Below, piece by piece: positions 18,318-23,527 of a stretch of DNA of 39,789 nucleotides. The stretch is taken from the IMG/VR virus record IMGVR_UViG_3300003702_000032, positions 1 to 39,789 of that record; one strand, given 5' to 3'. Below the pieces are notes generated by a model. It worked only from the letters and a program-made list of their open reading frames with translations, did not search any database and was not told the DNA's origin. The translations under genes were made by a program, and so were the position numbers. This DNA is from a virus. Each line of letters starts with the position of its first letter. Position 1 is the stretch's first letter.

Positions 18318-19169
18318 CTACATATTAGCAACAACTCGTCTTACACCATAATCTTCTTGAGCTCGTATCAATCGTGTTAAACCTATACCCCCACCTACTC
18401 TAGGTACCATGTCATAACTCAAGAACTCTTCCAGTTCTTTTTCTACACGATCTTTACCAAACTGACCAAACAACAAATCAGCATACATACCTTCACTGAT
18501 TGTATGGAACTGTTCTCTCATTTCATCAGCATCAGATGATCGCTCCGCTGACCCTATAGTTTCTTGTCCTGAAATTATAACATCAATCTTTGCAGCTGTA
18601 CCATCTCCATTCTGTTTCATATTCCAAAAAGGACTTGTATTATTTGGAAAGTTTTTAATCATACATACTCGACCTTGCCATTTTTTGCACATAGCTTCTT
18701 CATGCTCATGGGTTAGTTCTGTTACCCCAAACTCTCCACACCACTCGTTATAGTCTTTGACTATTATACTATATCGAGTTCCCATCCCAAGATGCTCCAT
18801 TAGTTCTTTTTCCATCTGTTCTAAATCTTCTATGTAACCAGGAAACTCAAATTCAAACATAGGAAATATAGTTTCATGTCTGCCTTCTACTATTTCCTTC
18901 TCGGCTCTATAAGATGTGGAGATACAAAAAAACCCCGGGACTGAGGGGCGTTTAAGTAATTCGTATTCAAGCCACATTTGGCCTGTCTGAGGCAGGGGCC
19001 ATACTTCTCCTGCATAATTGTATGTTGATACGGTAGTTGGATCTTCACATGCTGCTAATATTGATAATCTGTTTTGTGTGTGTACTTCTTGAAAATTTCG
19101 GTCCAAAAAAAACGACCTCAACTGGGTCGTTGCATTAGTAAACTTCTCTGGGTCAATTAACTGTGTCAT
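18318..19169 (-). CDS. Minimal AsnRS-like class II aminoacyl-tRNA synthetase core
   Basis: A 283-aa class II (D/K/N subgroup) catalytic core. Motif 2 lies at residues 81-109 (FCISTSYRAE, then GRHETIFPMFEFEF) with ATP-contacting R88 and the R97-H98-E99 cluster. KNFPNN...MKQNGDGTAAKIDV (residues 172-196) parallels the KNYPKD...MRLNEDG...MDV block of bacterial AsnRS. GQETIGSAER (201-210) parallels AsnRS GEIIGGSQRE. Motif 3 is GGGIGLTRLIRA with R266. Full AsnRS has about 430-470 aa with an N-terminal OB anticodon-binding domain; that domain is absent here. Archaeal AsnRS-related asparagine synthetases have the same size and are the main alternative. The tRNA directly downstream favours a synthetase. 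A late-type promoter and GAGGA ribosome site precede it. Confidence 0.82.
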   Translation of the reverse strand: MTQLIDPEKFTNATTQLRSFFLDRNFQEVHTQNRLSILAACEDPTTVSTYNYAGEVWPLPQTGQMWLEYELLKRPSVPGFFCISTSYRAEKEIVEGRHETIFPMFEFEFPGYIEDLEQMEKELMEHLGMGTRYSIIVKDYNEWCGEFGVTELTHEHEEAMCKKWQGRVCMIKNFPNNTSPFWNMKQNGDGTAAKIDVIISGQETIGSAERSSDADEMREQFHTISEGMYADLLFGQFGKDRVEKELEEFLSYDMVPRVGGGIGLTRLIRAQEDYGVRRVVANM

Positions 19170-19194
19170 ATATTTTATCCTCGCAAATTTCTTT

Positions 19195-19202
19195 TATTTA
19201 TG
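19195..19202 (-). promoter_or_regulatory. Late-type promoter for the synthetase/tRNA unit
   Basis: The minus strand reads CATAAATA, 7 of 8 matches to the T4 late core. It lies just after the terminator and 26 nt upstream of the synthetase ATG, so predicted +1 (about 19189) leaves a 20-nt leader containing GAGGA. It would give the synthetase and tRNA a transcript separate from the genes above. Confidence 0.45.
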
Positions 19203-19203
19203 C

Positions 19204-19240
19204 AAAAAGAAAACCCCACTCCAATATTTGAGGGGTGGGG
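19204..19240 (-). terminator. Rho-independent terminator after the small-gene cluster
   Basis: On the minus strand CCCCAC pairs with GTGGGG (plus an inner CC/GG) around a loop rich in A and T, followed directly by TTTTCTTTTT (19204-19213). It stops transcription from the 20.85-19.26 kb cluster before the synthetase gene. Confidence 0.75.
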
Positions 19241-19264
19241 CTTGTGTTCTCTACCAACTATAAG

Positions 19265-19330
19265 TCAGAGGATATCGGATGTAGCAGAGCCTTGTTCATA
19301 ACTATTAGTCGTTGGATTTTCTATATTCAT
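19265..19330 (-). CDS. 21-aa micro-ORF with a strong ribosome site
   Basis: ATG at 19330 and TGA at 19265-19267 give a 21-aa polar peptide beginning MNIENPTTNSYEQG. An ATAGGAG ribosome site lies 8 nt upstream, better than that of many accepted genes here, and the terminator follows about 25 nt after the stop. No family recognised. Sequences TATAAT and TATAAATG just upstream could be promoter elements. The fit of ribosome site, ORF and terminator is what supports it; expression is not shown. Confidence 0.4.
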   Translation of the reverse strand: MNIENPTTNSYEQGSATSDIL

Positions 19331-19365
19331 TTATAAACTCCTATTGTACTATGTATTATATTCGT

Positions 19366-19617
19366 TCAGGTTTCATTGTCCTTCTCCTTTTCAATAGGTA
19401 CTTTTATACGAGATAATCCTAAGCCAGAATTGGCAAGAGCTTCAGCCTTATTCAGTTTAGCTAACCCATCTAAATAAAGCTTTCTTGCTACACCCTTTAA
19501 TGGTTTACGATTATTCTTCGGACGCATCATATATGGTTCATCAGCATTCCTCAACCGATCTCGTTCTGATTGAAAAATACTTTTTATTCCATGAGGAACT
19601 AATTTATCTACTATCAT
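19366..19617 (-). CDS. Hypothetical small protein
   Basis: An 83-aa protein with a basic centre (MMRPKNNRKPLKGVARKLYL) and an acidic C-terminus. The middle looks like a helical segment (LYLDGLAKLNKAEALANSG). No family recognised. Its start lies within the end of the 45-aa basic gene (14-nt overlap), and it is the last sizeable gene of the overlapping cluster that begins at 20850. Confidence 0.6.
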   Translation of the reverse strand: MIVDKLVPHGIKSIFQSERDRLRNADEPYMMRPKNNRKPLKGVARKLYLDGLAKLNKAEALANSGLGLSRIKVPIEKEKDNET

Positions 19618-19741
19618 TTTTTAAAACCTTTAAATTTTCTTGAATCAACTTTTCGCGTTTTGTAATATTGCGCTTATTCGCCCGAGCAGATGGCTTTCGT
19701 TTTCTGTTCTTGATCTTTCCTTTTATCTTTCTATTATGCAT
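19604..19741 (-). CDS. 45-aa highly basic protein
   Basis: ATG at 19741, TAA at 19604-19606. The N-terminal half is nearly all Lys/Arg/Asn (MHNRKIKGKIKNRKRKPSAR), followed by a short helix-like end (KREKLIQENLKVLKND). Its ATG overlaps the TGA of the 100-aa gene by 1 nt (TGATG) and its end overlaps the 83-aa gene by 14 nt, so it fits exactly into the coupled chain. About 40% K+R suggests nucleic acid or ribosome binding; this is inference. No family recognised. Confidence 0.6.
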   Translation of the reverse strand: MHNRKIKGKIKNRKRKPSARANKRNITKREKLIQENLKVLKNDSR

Positions 19742-20043
19742 CAGAACGCAGGTATTTCTAACCAATTACCTGTTTCATTTAAATAATTTATCTGTGCATT
19801 TTCACTGCCTTTAATTCCACCTAAAGGTGTTAGATCCGTACCTTCAACCCAACGAATCCTAAAACCAGTTCCAGATTCAAGAACAAGATCCTCATCTCCC
19901 TCGCGAGTTGAATTTGATGGAACAACATCCTCATTAAAAGGTCCAGTTATTACTACAGTATGATTTGGTTTTACATCGTTCTCCATAATCTTTCCTACTT
20001 CTTCCCACGTTTCTACTTCAAAATCTCCTTTGATATCACTCAT
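19741..20043 (-). CDS. Hypothetical acidic protein
   Basis: A 100-aa acidic protein (MSDIKGDFEVETWEEVGKIM...). Beta-rich pattern in the middle (HTVVITGPFNEDVV, EDLVLESGTGFRIRWVEG). No family recognised. Start overlaps the stop of the 79-aa gene by 4 nt (ATGA), and the stop overlaps the 45-aa basic gene. It belongs to the cluster transcribed from the promoter at 20857-20885. Confidence 0.6.
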   Translation of the reverse strand: MSDIKGDFEVETWEEVGKIMENDVKPNHTVVITGPFNEDVVPSNSTREGDEDLVLESGTGFRIRWVEGTDLTPLGGIKGSENAQINYLNETGNWLEIPAF

Positions 20044-20279
20044 AATACCTCCTCAGGTCCTGGATTATTTTCTTCTTCATCTGTTTCTACTGCTACTTCT
20101 TCATATGCCATCATGCATTTGTACTGTTTTGCAAATTGTCTTGCTACATTACGAGCAGTAGTTTCGCTGTTAGACTTAAAGATTGTCTTGGGTTTCTCTT
20201 CCTCATTGACAGGCATTAGACTAACATAAAAGAAACCGTCAGGTCTACTTCTTAATCTTACGATTTTGACTAGTTTCAT
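20040..20279 (-). CDS. Hypothetical small protein
   Basis: A 79-aa protein: beta-like N-terminus (KLVKIVRLRSRPDGFFYVSL), a helix (ETTARNVARQFAKQYKCMMA) and a strongly acidic tail (ETDEEENNPGPEE). The shape (strand-strand-helix) resembles small phage host-takeover proteins, but no family is recognised. It overlaps the zinc finger gene upstream by 35 nt and the 100-aa gene downstream by 4 nt. Confidence 0.6.
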   Translation of the reverse strand: MKLVKIVRLRSRPDGFFYVSLMPVNEEEKPKTIFKSNSETTARNVARQFAKQYKCMMAYEEVAVETDEEENNPGPEEVL

Positions 20280-20457
20280 CTTCTGTATTCATTAATGAAG
20301 AAAATAATTTATCTTGATATTCTCCATGTGTCACTCTAATATGATGTCGCATTCCTGAAACATTACCTGTTTCATGTAAACAAATATTACAAGCATATGT
20401 CCCTCGACTATCTTTTAAATATTTATTCACCCAATGAATTGACTCATCAGTTGGCAT
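20245..20457 (-). CDS. C2H2-type zinc finger protein
   Basis: A 70-aa protein with one C2H2 finger: C-N-I-C, twelve residues, H, four residues, H (CNICLHETGNVSG..HHIRVTH, about residues 23-44). Such single fingers occur in phage proteins and may bind DNA or protein. A second gene with the same C-x2-C-x12-H-x4-H spacing lies at 36048-36287. It overlaps the 62-aa gene upstream by 11 nt. Regulatory function is inferred from the fold only. Confidence 0.65.
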   Translation of the reverse strand: MPTDESIHWVNKYLKDSRGTYACNICLHETGNVSGMRHHIRVTHGEYQDKLFSSLMNTEDETSQNRKIKK

Positions 20458-20635
20458 TATATTTATCTACTTGCAAAAAACCATCCAAATGCTTTTCTGC
20501 AGATTTAAGATTTGTTCTTGCTTCAGTAAGCATAAATCTTTCTACTTCTTTCGTAAACTTACCTTCTAATAAAAGCGAATCTATCTCTTTTACTATTTTA
20601 CGGATTTGATCCACGTGGGCTTGTCTTTTACTCAT
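20447..20635 (-). CDS. Small all-helical hypothetical protein
   Basis: A 62-aa protein with two predicted amphipathic helices (about residues 4-22, HVDQIRKIVKEIDSLLLEG, and 26-50, FTKEVERFMLTEARTNLKSA). No family recognised. Its start overlaps the stop of the first gene of the cluster by 4 nt (ATGA), indicating coupled translation. Confidence 0.6.
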   Translation of the reverse strand: MSKRQAHVDQIRKIVKEIDSLLLEGKFTKEVERFMLTEARTNLKSAEKHLDGFLQVDKYNAN

Positions 20636-20850
20636 TTACCTATATCCTTAATGTTAGATTGTGTTATAACTTGATAGGCACCTTTGTTATACGCAGGTGC
20701 GATGGTGTGGTTACTAGTATAATATTTTTTAGGAGGTGTAACAGATCCAACTGTTCGATTATCTAAAGAAGGTATTAAACTCCAAGGACAAACTTTATCT
20801 TCCTTAACTGTTAAACTCTCACAAATTGGATTCATACTAAAGGAAATCAT
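20632..20850 (-). CDS. First gene of the small early-type cluster, unknown function
   Basis: A 72-aa protein with two cysteines (NPICESL, KVCPWSLIP) and a Tyr/Asn-rich C-terminus. No family recognised. The ATG at 20850 is exactly 6 nt beyond the -10 hexamer GATAAT (20857-20862), where transcription should begin, so the message would be leaderless. An internal ATG at residue 6 is possible but has no ribosome site either. It heads a chain of seven overlapping small genes. Confidence 0.55.
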   Translation of the reverse strand: MISFSMNPICESLTVKEDKVCPWSLIPSLDNRTVGSVTPPKKYYTSNHTIAPAYNKGAYQVITQSNIKDIGK

Positions 20851-20856
20851 ATGTAT

Positions 20857-20885
20857 ATTATCTCATATTTGGGATGTAAAGTCAA
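20857..20885 (-). promoter_or_regulatory. Sigma70-type promoter for the 20.85-19.3 kb cluster
   Basis: Minus strand: TTGACT (20880-20885), 17 nt, GATAAT (20857-20862); each hexamer has 5 of 6 consensus bases and spacing is ideal. It lacks the ATCAATGAGTTA upstream motif of the other strong promoters. Expected +1 coincides with the ATG at 20850. Confidence 0.75.
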
Positions 20886-20888
20886 GCA

Positions 20889-21413
20889 TTATCGGACGTT
20901 AATCCAATCTTCCTTTTTGATTCGAGCAAGTTCTTTAAACGAATCGACTTCATATGCCCACCACTTATTAGCGTTTTTGGGATCTCCCGTTTTGCGATCA
21001 AAAGGTATCTTAATAACTCTCATATCCTTGTACGCTCGACGGGGAATATAAAAGTAATATAAACGATTTTGTTTCCTTTCATATATAACCATCCTCAAGG
21101 CACCTTTTTTATTTTTAAATCCCGCCCATTCTAATGATGCTCTATTTTCAGATTTCCATGGTGAGACAGTTAAAAATTTGGCATCCGAATAATCATCAAA
21201 ATCTTCAGACCGGTTGGGGTTGGTATTGACTTTCAACAAGCCGCCAGACTTCTCTATAAGTTGATCTTCTACAATCTTACCTGGAAAGATCCAACCCTTC
21301 TTAACTGCCATCAACAATCCCGGGTCGTTTCTCCACTTGGGTGATAGCACCTCAGGCAACAATGCTTTGACAGCCTTAACTGTCAACGGTTTATCTTCTG
21401 CTTTATAACTCAT
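20889..21413 (-). CDS. 174-aa protein of unknown function
   Basis: The ATG at 21413 is chosen over the longer ORF start (21521) because AAGGAG lies at normal distance and the extra 36 residues cover a structured leader. N-terminal helical part (PLTVKAVKALLPEV, GLLMAVKKGWIFPGKIVEDQ), then a beta-rich part with DYSDAKFLTVSPWKSENR, LEWAGFKNKKGALRMVIYER and RLYYFYIPRRAY. The D...SLEW...K arrangement invites comparison with PD-(D/E)xK nucleases, but this is not secure. It is the gene after the CobS-like ATPase, with a 147-nt structured spacer between, and it ends just before the promoter at 20857. Confidence 0.65.
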   Translation of the reverse strand: MSYKAEDKPLTVKAVKALLPEVLSPKWRNDPGLLMAVKKGWIFPGKIVEDQLIEKSGGLLKVNTNPNRSEDFDDYSDAKFLTVSPWKSENRASLEWAGFKNKKGALRMVIYERKQNRLYYFYIPRRAYKDMRVIKIPFDRKTGDPKNANKWWAYEVDSFKELARIKKEDWINVR

Positions 21414-21560
21414 ATTGTTTCTCCTTGAAGAAAAAAATAAAGGGGTCGGATAGATGTCAGTATTAAAAAATACCAAGAGCCTTTCACAGGAGCCTCTCCA
21501 AGCTTCAGGTTGAGTCCCCAAGTTACCTCAGGGACGAACCCCCCACTAACCAATTGCCGG
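21414..21560 (-). other. Structured 147-nt spacer between the CobS-like gene and the 174-aa gene
   Basis: No gene is supported here. On the minus strand there are several stem-capable segments: AACC..GGTT near the start, GTCCC..GGGAC, GGAG..CTCC, and GTATT-TTTT-AATAC, followed by a pyrimidine/A-rich run and the AAGGAG of the next gene. It may be a processed leader or attenuator. I found no match to a known riboswitch consensus. Confidence 0.35.
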
Positions 21561-22781
21561 TTAGAAAGTATTATTATTCTCCTCGTTGTTGTCGTCCTCA
21601 TCGTCCTCATCATCAGGATCCTGAGTGGCTAGGGTTTCAATATCAACCCCGGCATCCACTTTGGTGTAGAGATCAAGGAAAGTTTCCTTGGTCTCGGAAT
21701 CGAAGCGACTAATGCACATGGCAATAGACTTCAGCTTGTCATCGAAAATGCTAAAGGCACTAACGATATGGACAAGGCGGCGAGTGGAGATAATCTCATC
21801 ACAGGCACCTTCGTAAAATGATTTACGAATAACATCTGCCCATTTGACAAGGTTACCGACATACTCGGAATCCACCAGATCATGTTTCGCCAACTCATTG
21901 GTGAGAATTTTCTCCTCAATCTTGTTGGTGGGATATGTCTGTTCCACGGTAACTGGGAATCTTTCCAAGAAGGATTCATTCATTACATTGGTACCGATAA
22001 ATCGACCATCTTCGGATCCCTGACCCTTGGTGTTCGCTGTTGCTATAATGGTGAATCCCTCAGTGGGATGTACCCATTTGCCAATCTTCTTGAGGTAGAT
22101 TGATGATCCTTCAAGAACTGGCTGAAGGCACATAATCTTATTTGACGCCAGGTCGATCTCATCGAGGAGAAGGACGGCACCTCTTTTCATGGCGGTCACA
22201 ACAGGTCCGTCGTGCCATACTGTCTCACCATTGAGGAGACGGAAACCACCTATCAGGTCGTCCTCGTCGGTCTCTATTGTGATATTGGCTCGGACATATT
22301 CCCGATGTAGACGGGCACAAACTTCCTGAACCATTAAGGTTTTTCCGTTACCGGAAAGTCCCGTGATAAAGAGGGGATAAAAGTTCCCTGATTTAAGGAC
22401 GTCGCGAACCATGTTGAAGTTACCCCACGGGACATACCCGTTAAACTTCTCGGGAGTATAACCTTCATGGTTCTCCATAACACCAACACCAGTGGCGAGT
22501 GCGACAGGCGCCGCTGCTGCAGCTTCAGGAGTTACCAAAGTTTCCACTTTGACATCCTTACCTAAGAGGTATCTGCCATTCTCATTCGGGAGATGATAGA
22601 CACCACGCTTGTCGGTACGAAAATCTGTTCCGACAACCCATTGGGGAAATGTCAGATTTGGATTCTCTTCCAAAACCGCCTGAATCTCAGGACGGGTTAT
22701 GGTAATCTTATCGACACCAAATGTCCCTAGGGCAGCTATAACAAAAGCCTTCCTTTTGGGATTCATTTTACAAACTTTCAT
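21561..22781 (-). CDS. cobS: CobS-like MoxR-type AAA+ ATPase
   Basis: A 406-aa AAA+ ATPase. Walker A is GLSGNGKT (141-148) and Walker B AVLLLDEIDLA (about 204-214), with sensor-type IIATANTKGQGSEDGRFIGT and an arginine in FLERFPV. This is the CobS/MoxR type common in marine T4-like phages. CobS in bacteria is part of the cobaltochelatase with CobT (VWA domain) and CobN. The N-terminal 110 residues are phage-specific, and the C-terminus is an acidic tail (DPDDEDDEDDNNEENN). A VWA protein gene lies 0.75 kb upstream, completing an ATPase/VWA pair. ATAGGAG precedes the ATG. Cobalt insertion versus generic remodelling cannot be decided from sequence. Confidence 0.85.
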   Translation of the reverse strand: MKVCKMNPKRKAFVIAALGTFGVDKITITRPEIQAVLEENPNLTFPQWVVGTDFRTDKRGVYHLPNENGRYLLGKDVKVETLVTPEAAAAAPVALATGVGVMENHEGYTPEKFNGYVPWGNFNMVRDVLKSGNFYPLFITGLSGNGKTLMVQEVCARLHREYVRANITIETDEDDLIGGFRLLNGETVWHDGPVVTAMKRGAVLLLDEIDLASNKIMCLQPVLEGSSIYLKKIGKWVHPTEGFTIIATANTKGQGSEDGRFIGTNVMNESFLERFPVTVEQTYPTNKIEEKILTNELAKHDLVDSEYVGNLVKWADVIRKSFYEGACDEIISTRRLVHIVSAFSIFDDKLKSIAMCISRFDSETKETFLDLYTKVDAGVDIETLATQDPDDEDDEDDNNEENNNTF

Positions 22782-22789
22782 TTTTGCTC

Positions 22790-23059
22790 CTATTGTGCGA
22801 AAATGTTTTCGGAATCAACCCAATAGTTGACACCCGATTTTACTATAACATCAGAATCGGCAGGACTAAATCCTACGATACTAATGTGGGAACTTGGGGG
22901 ATTGTACATGGAACGGGTGTTATCATAAACCGCCTGTTCCAATTCGACGATCAACTGGTCATGGGCTTGGCCCATAATCACGTTTTCGATCACTATGGAA
23001 TCTTGCAGCCAATCTGCCTGATCTTCATAGTCTACCAACAAGTTAATTCTATCTGCCAT
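22790..23059 (-). CDS. Hypothetical protein behind a strong composite promoter
   Basis: An 89-aa acidic protein (MADRINLLVDYEDQADWLQD...), with a hydrophobic helix (SIVIENVIMGQAHDQLIVEL) and a beta-like end. No family recognised. A GGAGATATG ribosome site precedes the ATG, and the promoter at 23105-23133 gives a leader of about 40 nt. It is followed after 8 nt by the CobS-like gene, so it is probably co-expressed with it. Confidence 0.65.
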   Translation of the reverse strand: MADRINLLVDYEDQADWLQDSIVIENVIMGQAHDQLIVELEQAVYDNTRSMYNPPSSHISIVGFSPADSDVIVKSGVNYWVDSENIFAQ

Positions 23060-23104
23060 TTATCATATCTCCTATAAAAGGGCTCAACTTCATTCTATAA
23101 TAGT

Positions 23105-23220
23105 ATTATACCATACTTCCTGGGATGTGTCAAATACCCTCGTAACTCATTGATTTTATTAGGTATTTTTTTAGGACTTTTTTTCATTTTTGGACAGTTT
23201 CCTATTTGTAACTCATTGAT
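23105..23220 (-). promoter_or_regulatory. Composite early-type promoter A
   Basis: Minus strand: TTGACA (23128-23133), 17 nt, TATAAT (23105-23110), both consensus. Nine nt upstream of -35 is ATCAATGAGTTA (23143-23154); 34 nt further is the AAACTGTCCAAA motif (23189-23200), and a second ATCAATGAGTTA (23209-23220). Two other promoters share this layout. A CTGTTG..CAACAG hairpin lies still further upstream (about 23233-23254). Confidence 0.8.
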
Positions 23221-23282
23221 TTGAAAGGCTTTTCCTGTTGTTTTTTTGCAACAGATTTGACTCTTGGATGGGGTCATTTTCT

Positions 23283-23525
23283 TCAAGAATATAAGAATGT
23301 TCTTATATGCTTACACTTCCTACGATAGACGAATCCGGGGCATGAACAATCGACCCTGGATCCCCGTTTGGAGAGAGTGTAGATATTATTCCCAGATCCC
23401 TGTATCTTGTACGTCTTAATAGGGGGAAGTGGAGTGGGATGTTTGCTACTAGCCTCTACGAGTGCCATTTGTGTGCGAGACCACTGCTGAGCCTCTTTCA
23501 AAATTCTTTCAAGTATCATATCCAT
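23283..23525 (-). CDS. SWIM zinc finger protein
   Basis: An 80-aa protein if started at the ATG at 23525; the longer reading from 23540 begins at TTG. The C-terminal part has a SWIM-type finger: C-S-C, eight residues, C-K-H (DCSCPGFVYRRKCKHIRTF), preceded by YKIQGSGNNIYTLSKRGSRV, the usual beta segment. SWIM fingers bind DNA or protein and occur with SWI2/SNF2 and MULE-type proteins. It follows the VWA gene immediately and precedes promoter A. The partner is unknown. Confidence 0.7.
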   Translation of the reverse strand: MDMILERILKEAQQWSRTQMALVEASSKHPTPLPPIKTYKIQGSGNNIYTLSKRGSRVDCSCPGFVYRRKCKHIRTFLYS

Positions 23526-23527
23526 AA

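Noticed and set aside
21414-21560. Possible glutamine riboswitch (glnA/downstream-peptide type), common in marine phage DNA
   Set aside because: The conserved core of those motifs is not present.
23095-23286. 63-codon minus-strand ORF after the SWIM gene
   Set aside because: It runs through both promoter-upstream motifs and the -35/-10 of promoter A; its INEL repeats are just translations of the DNA motif.
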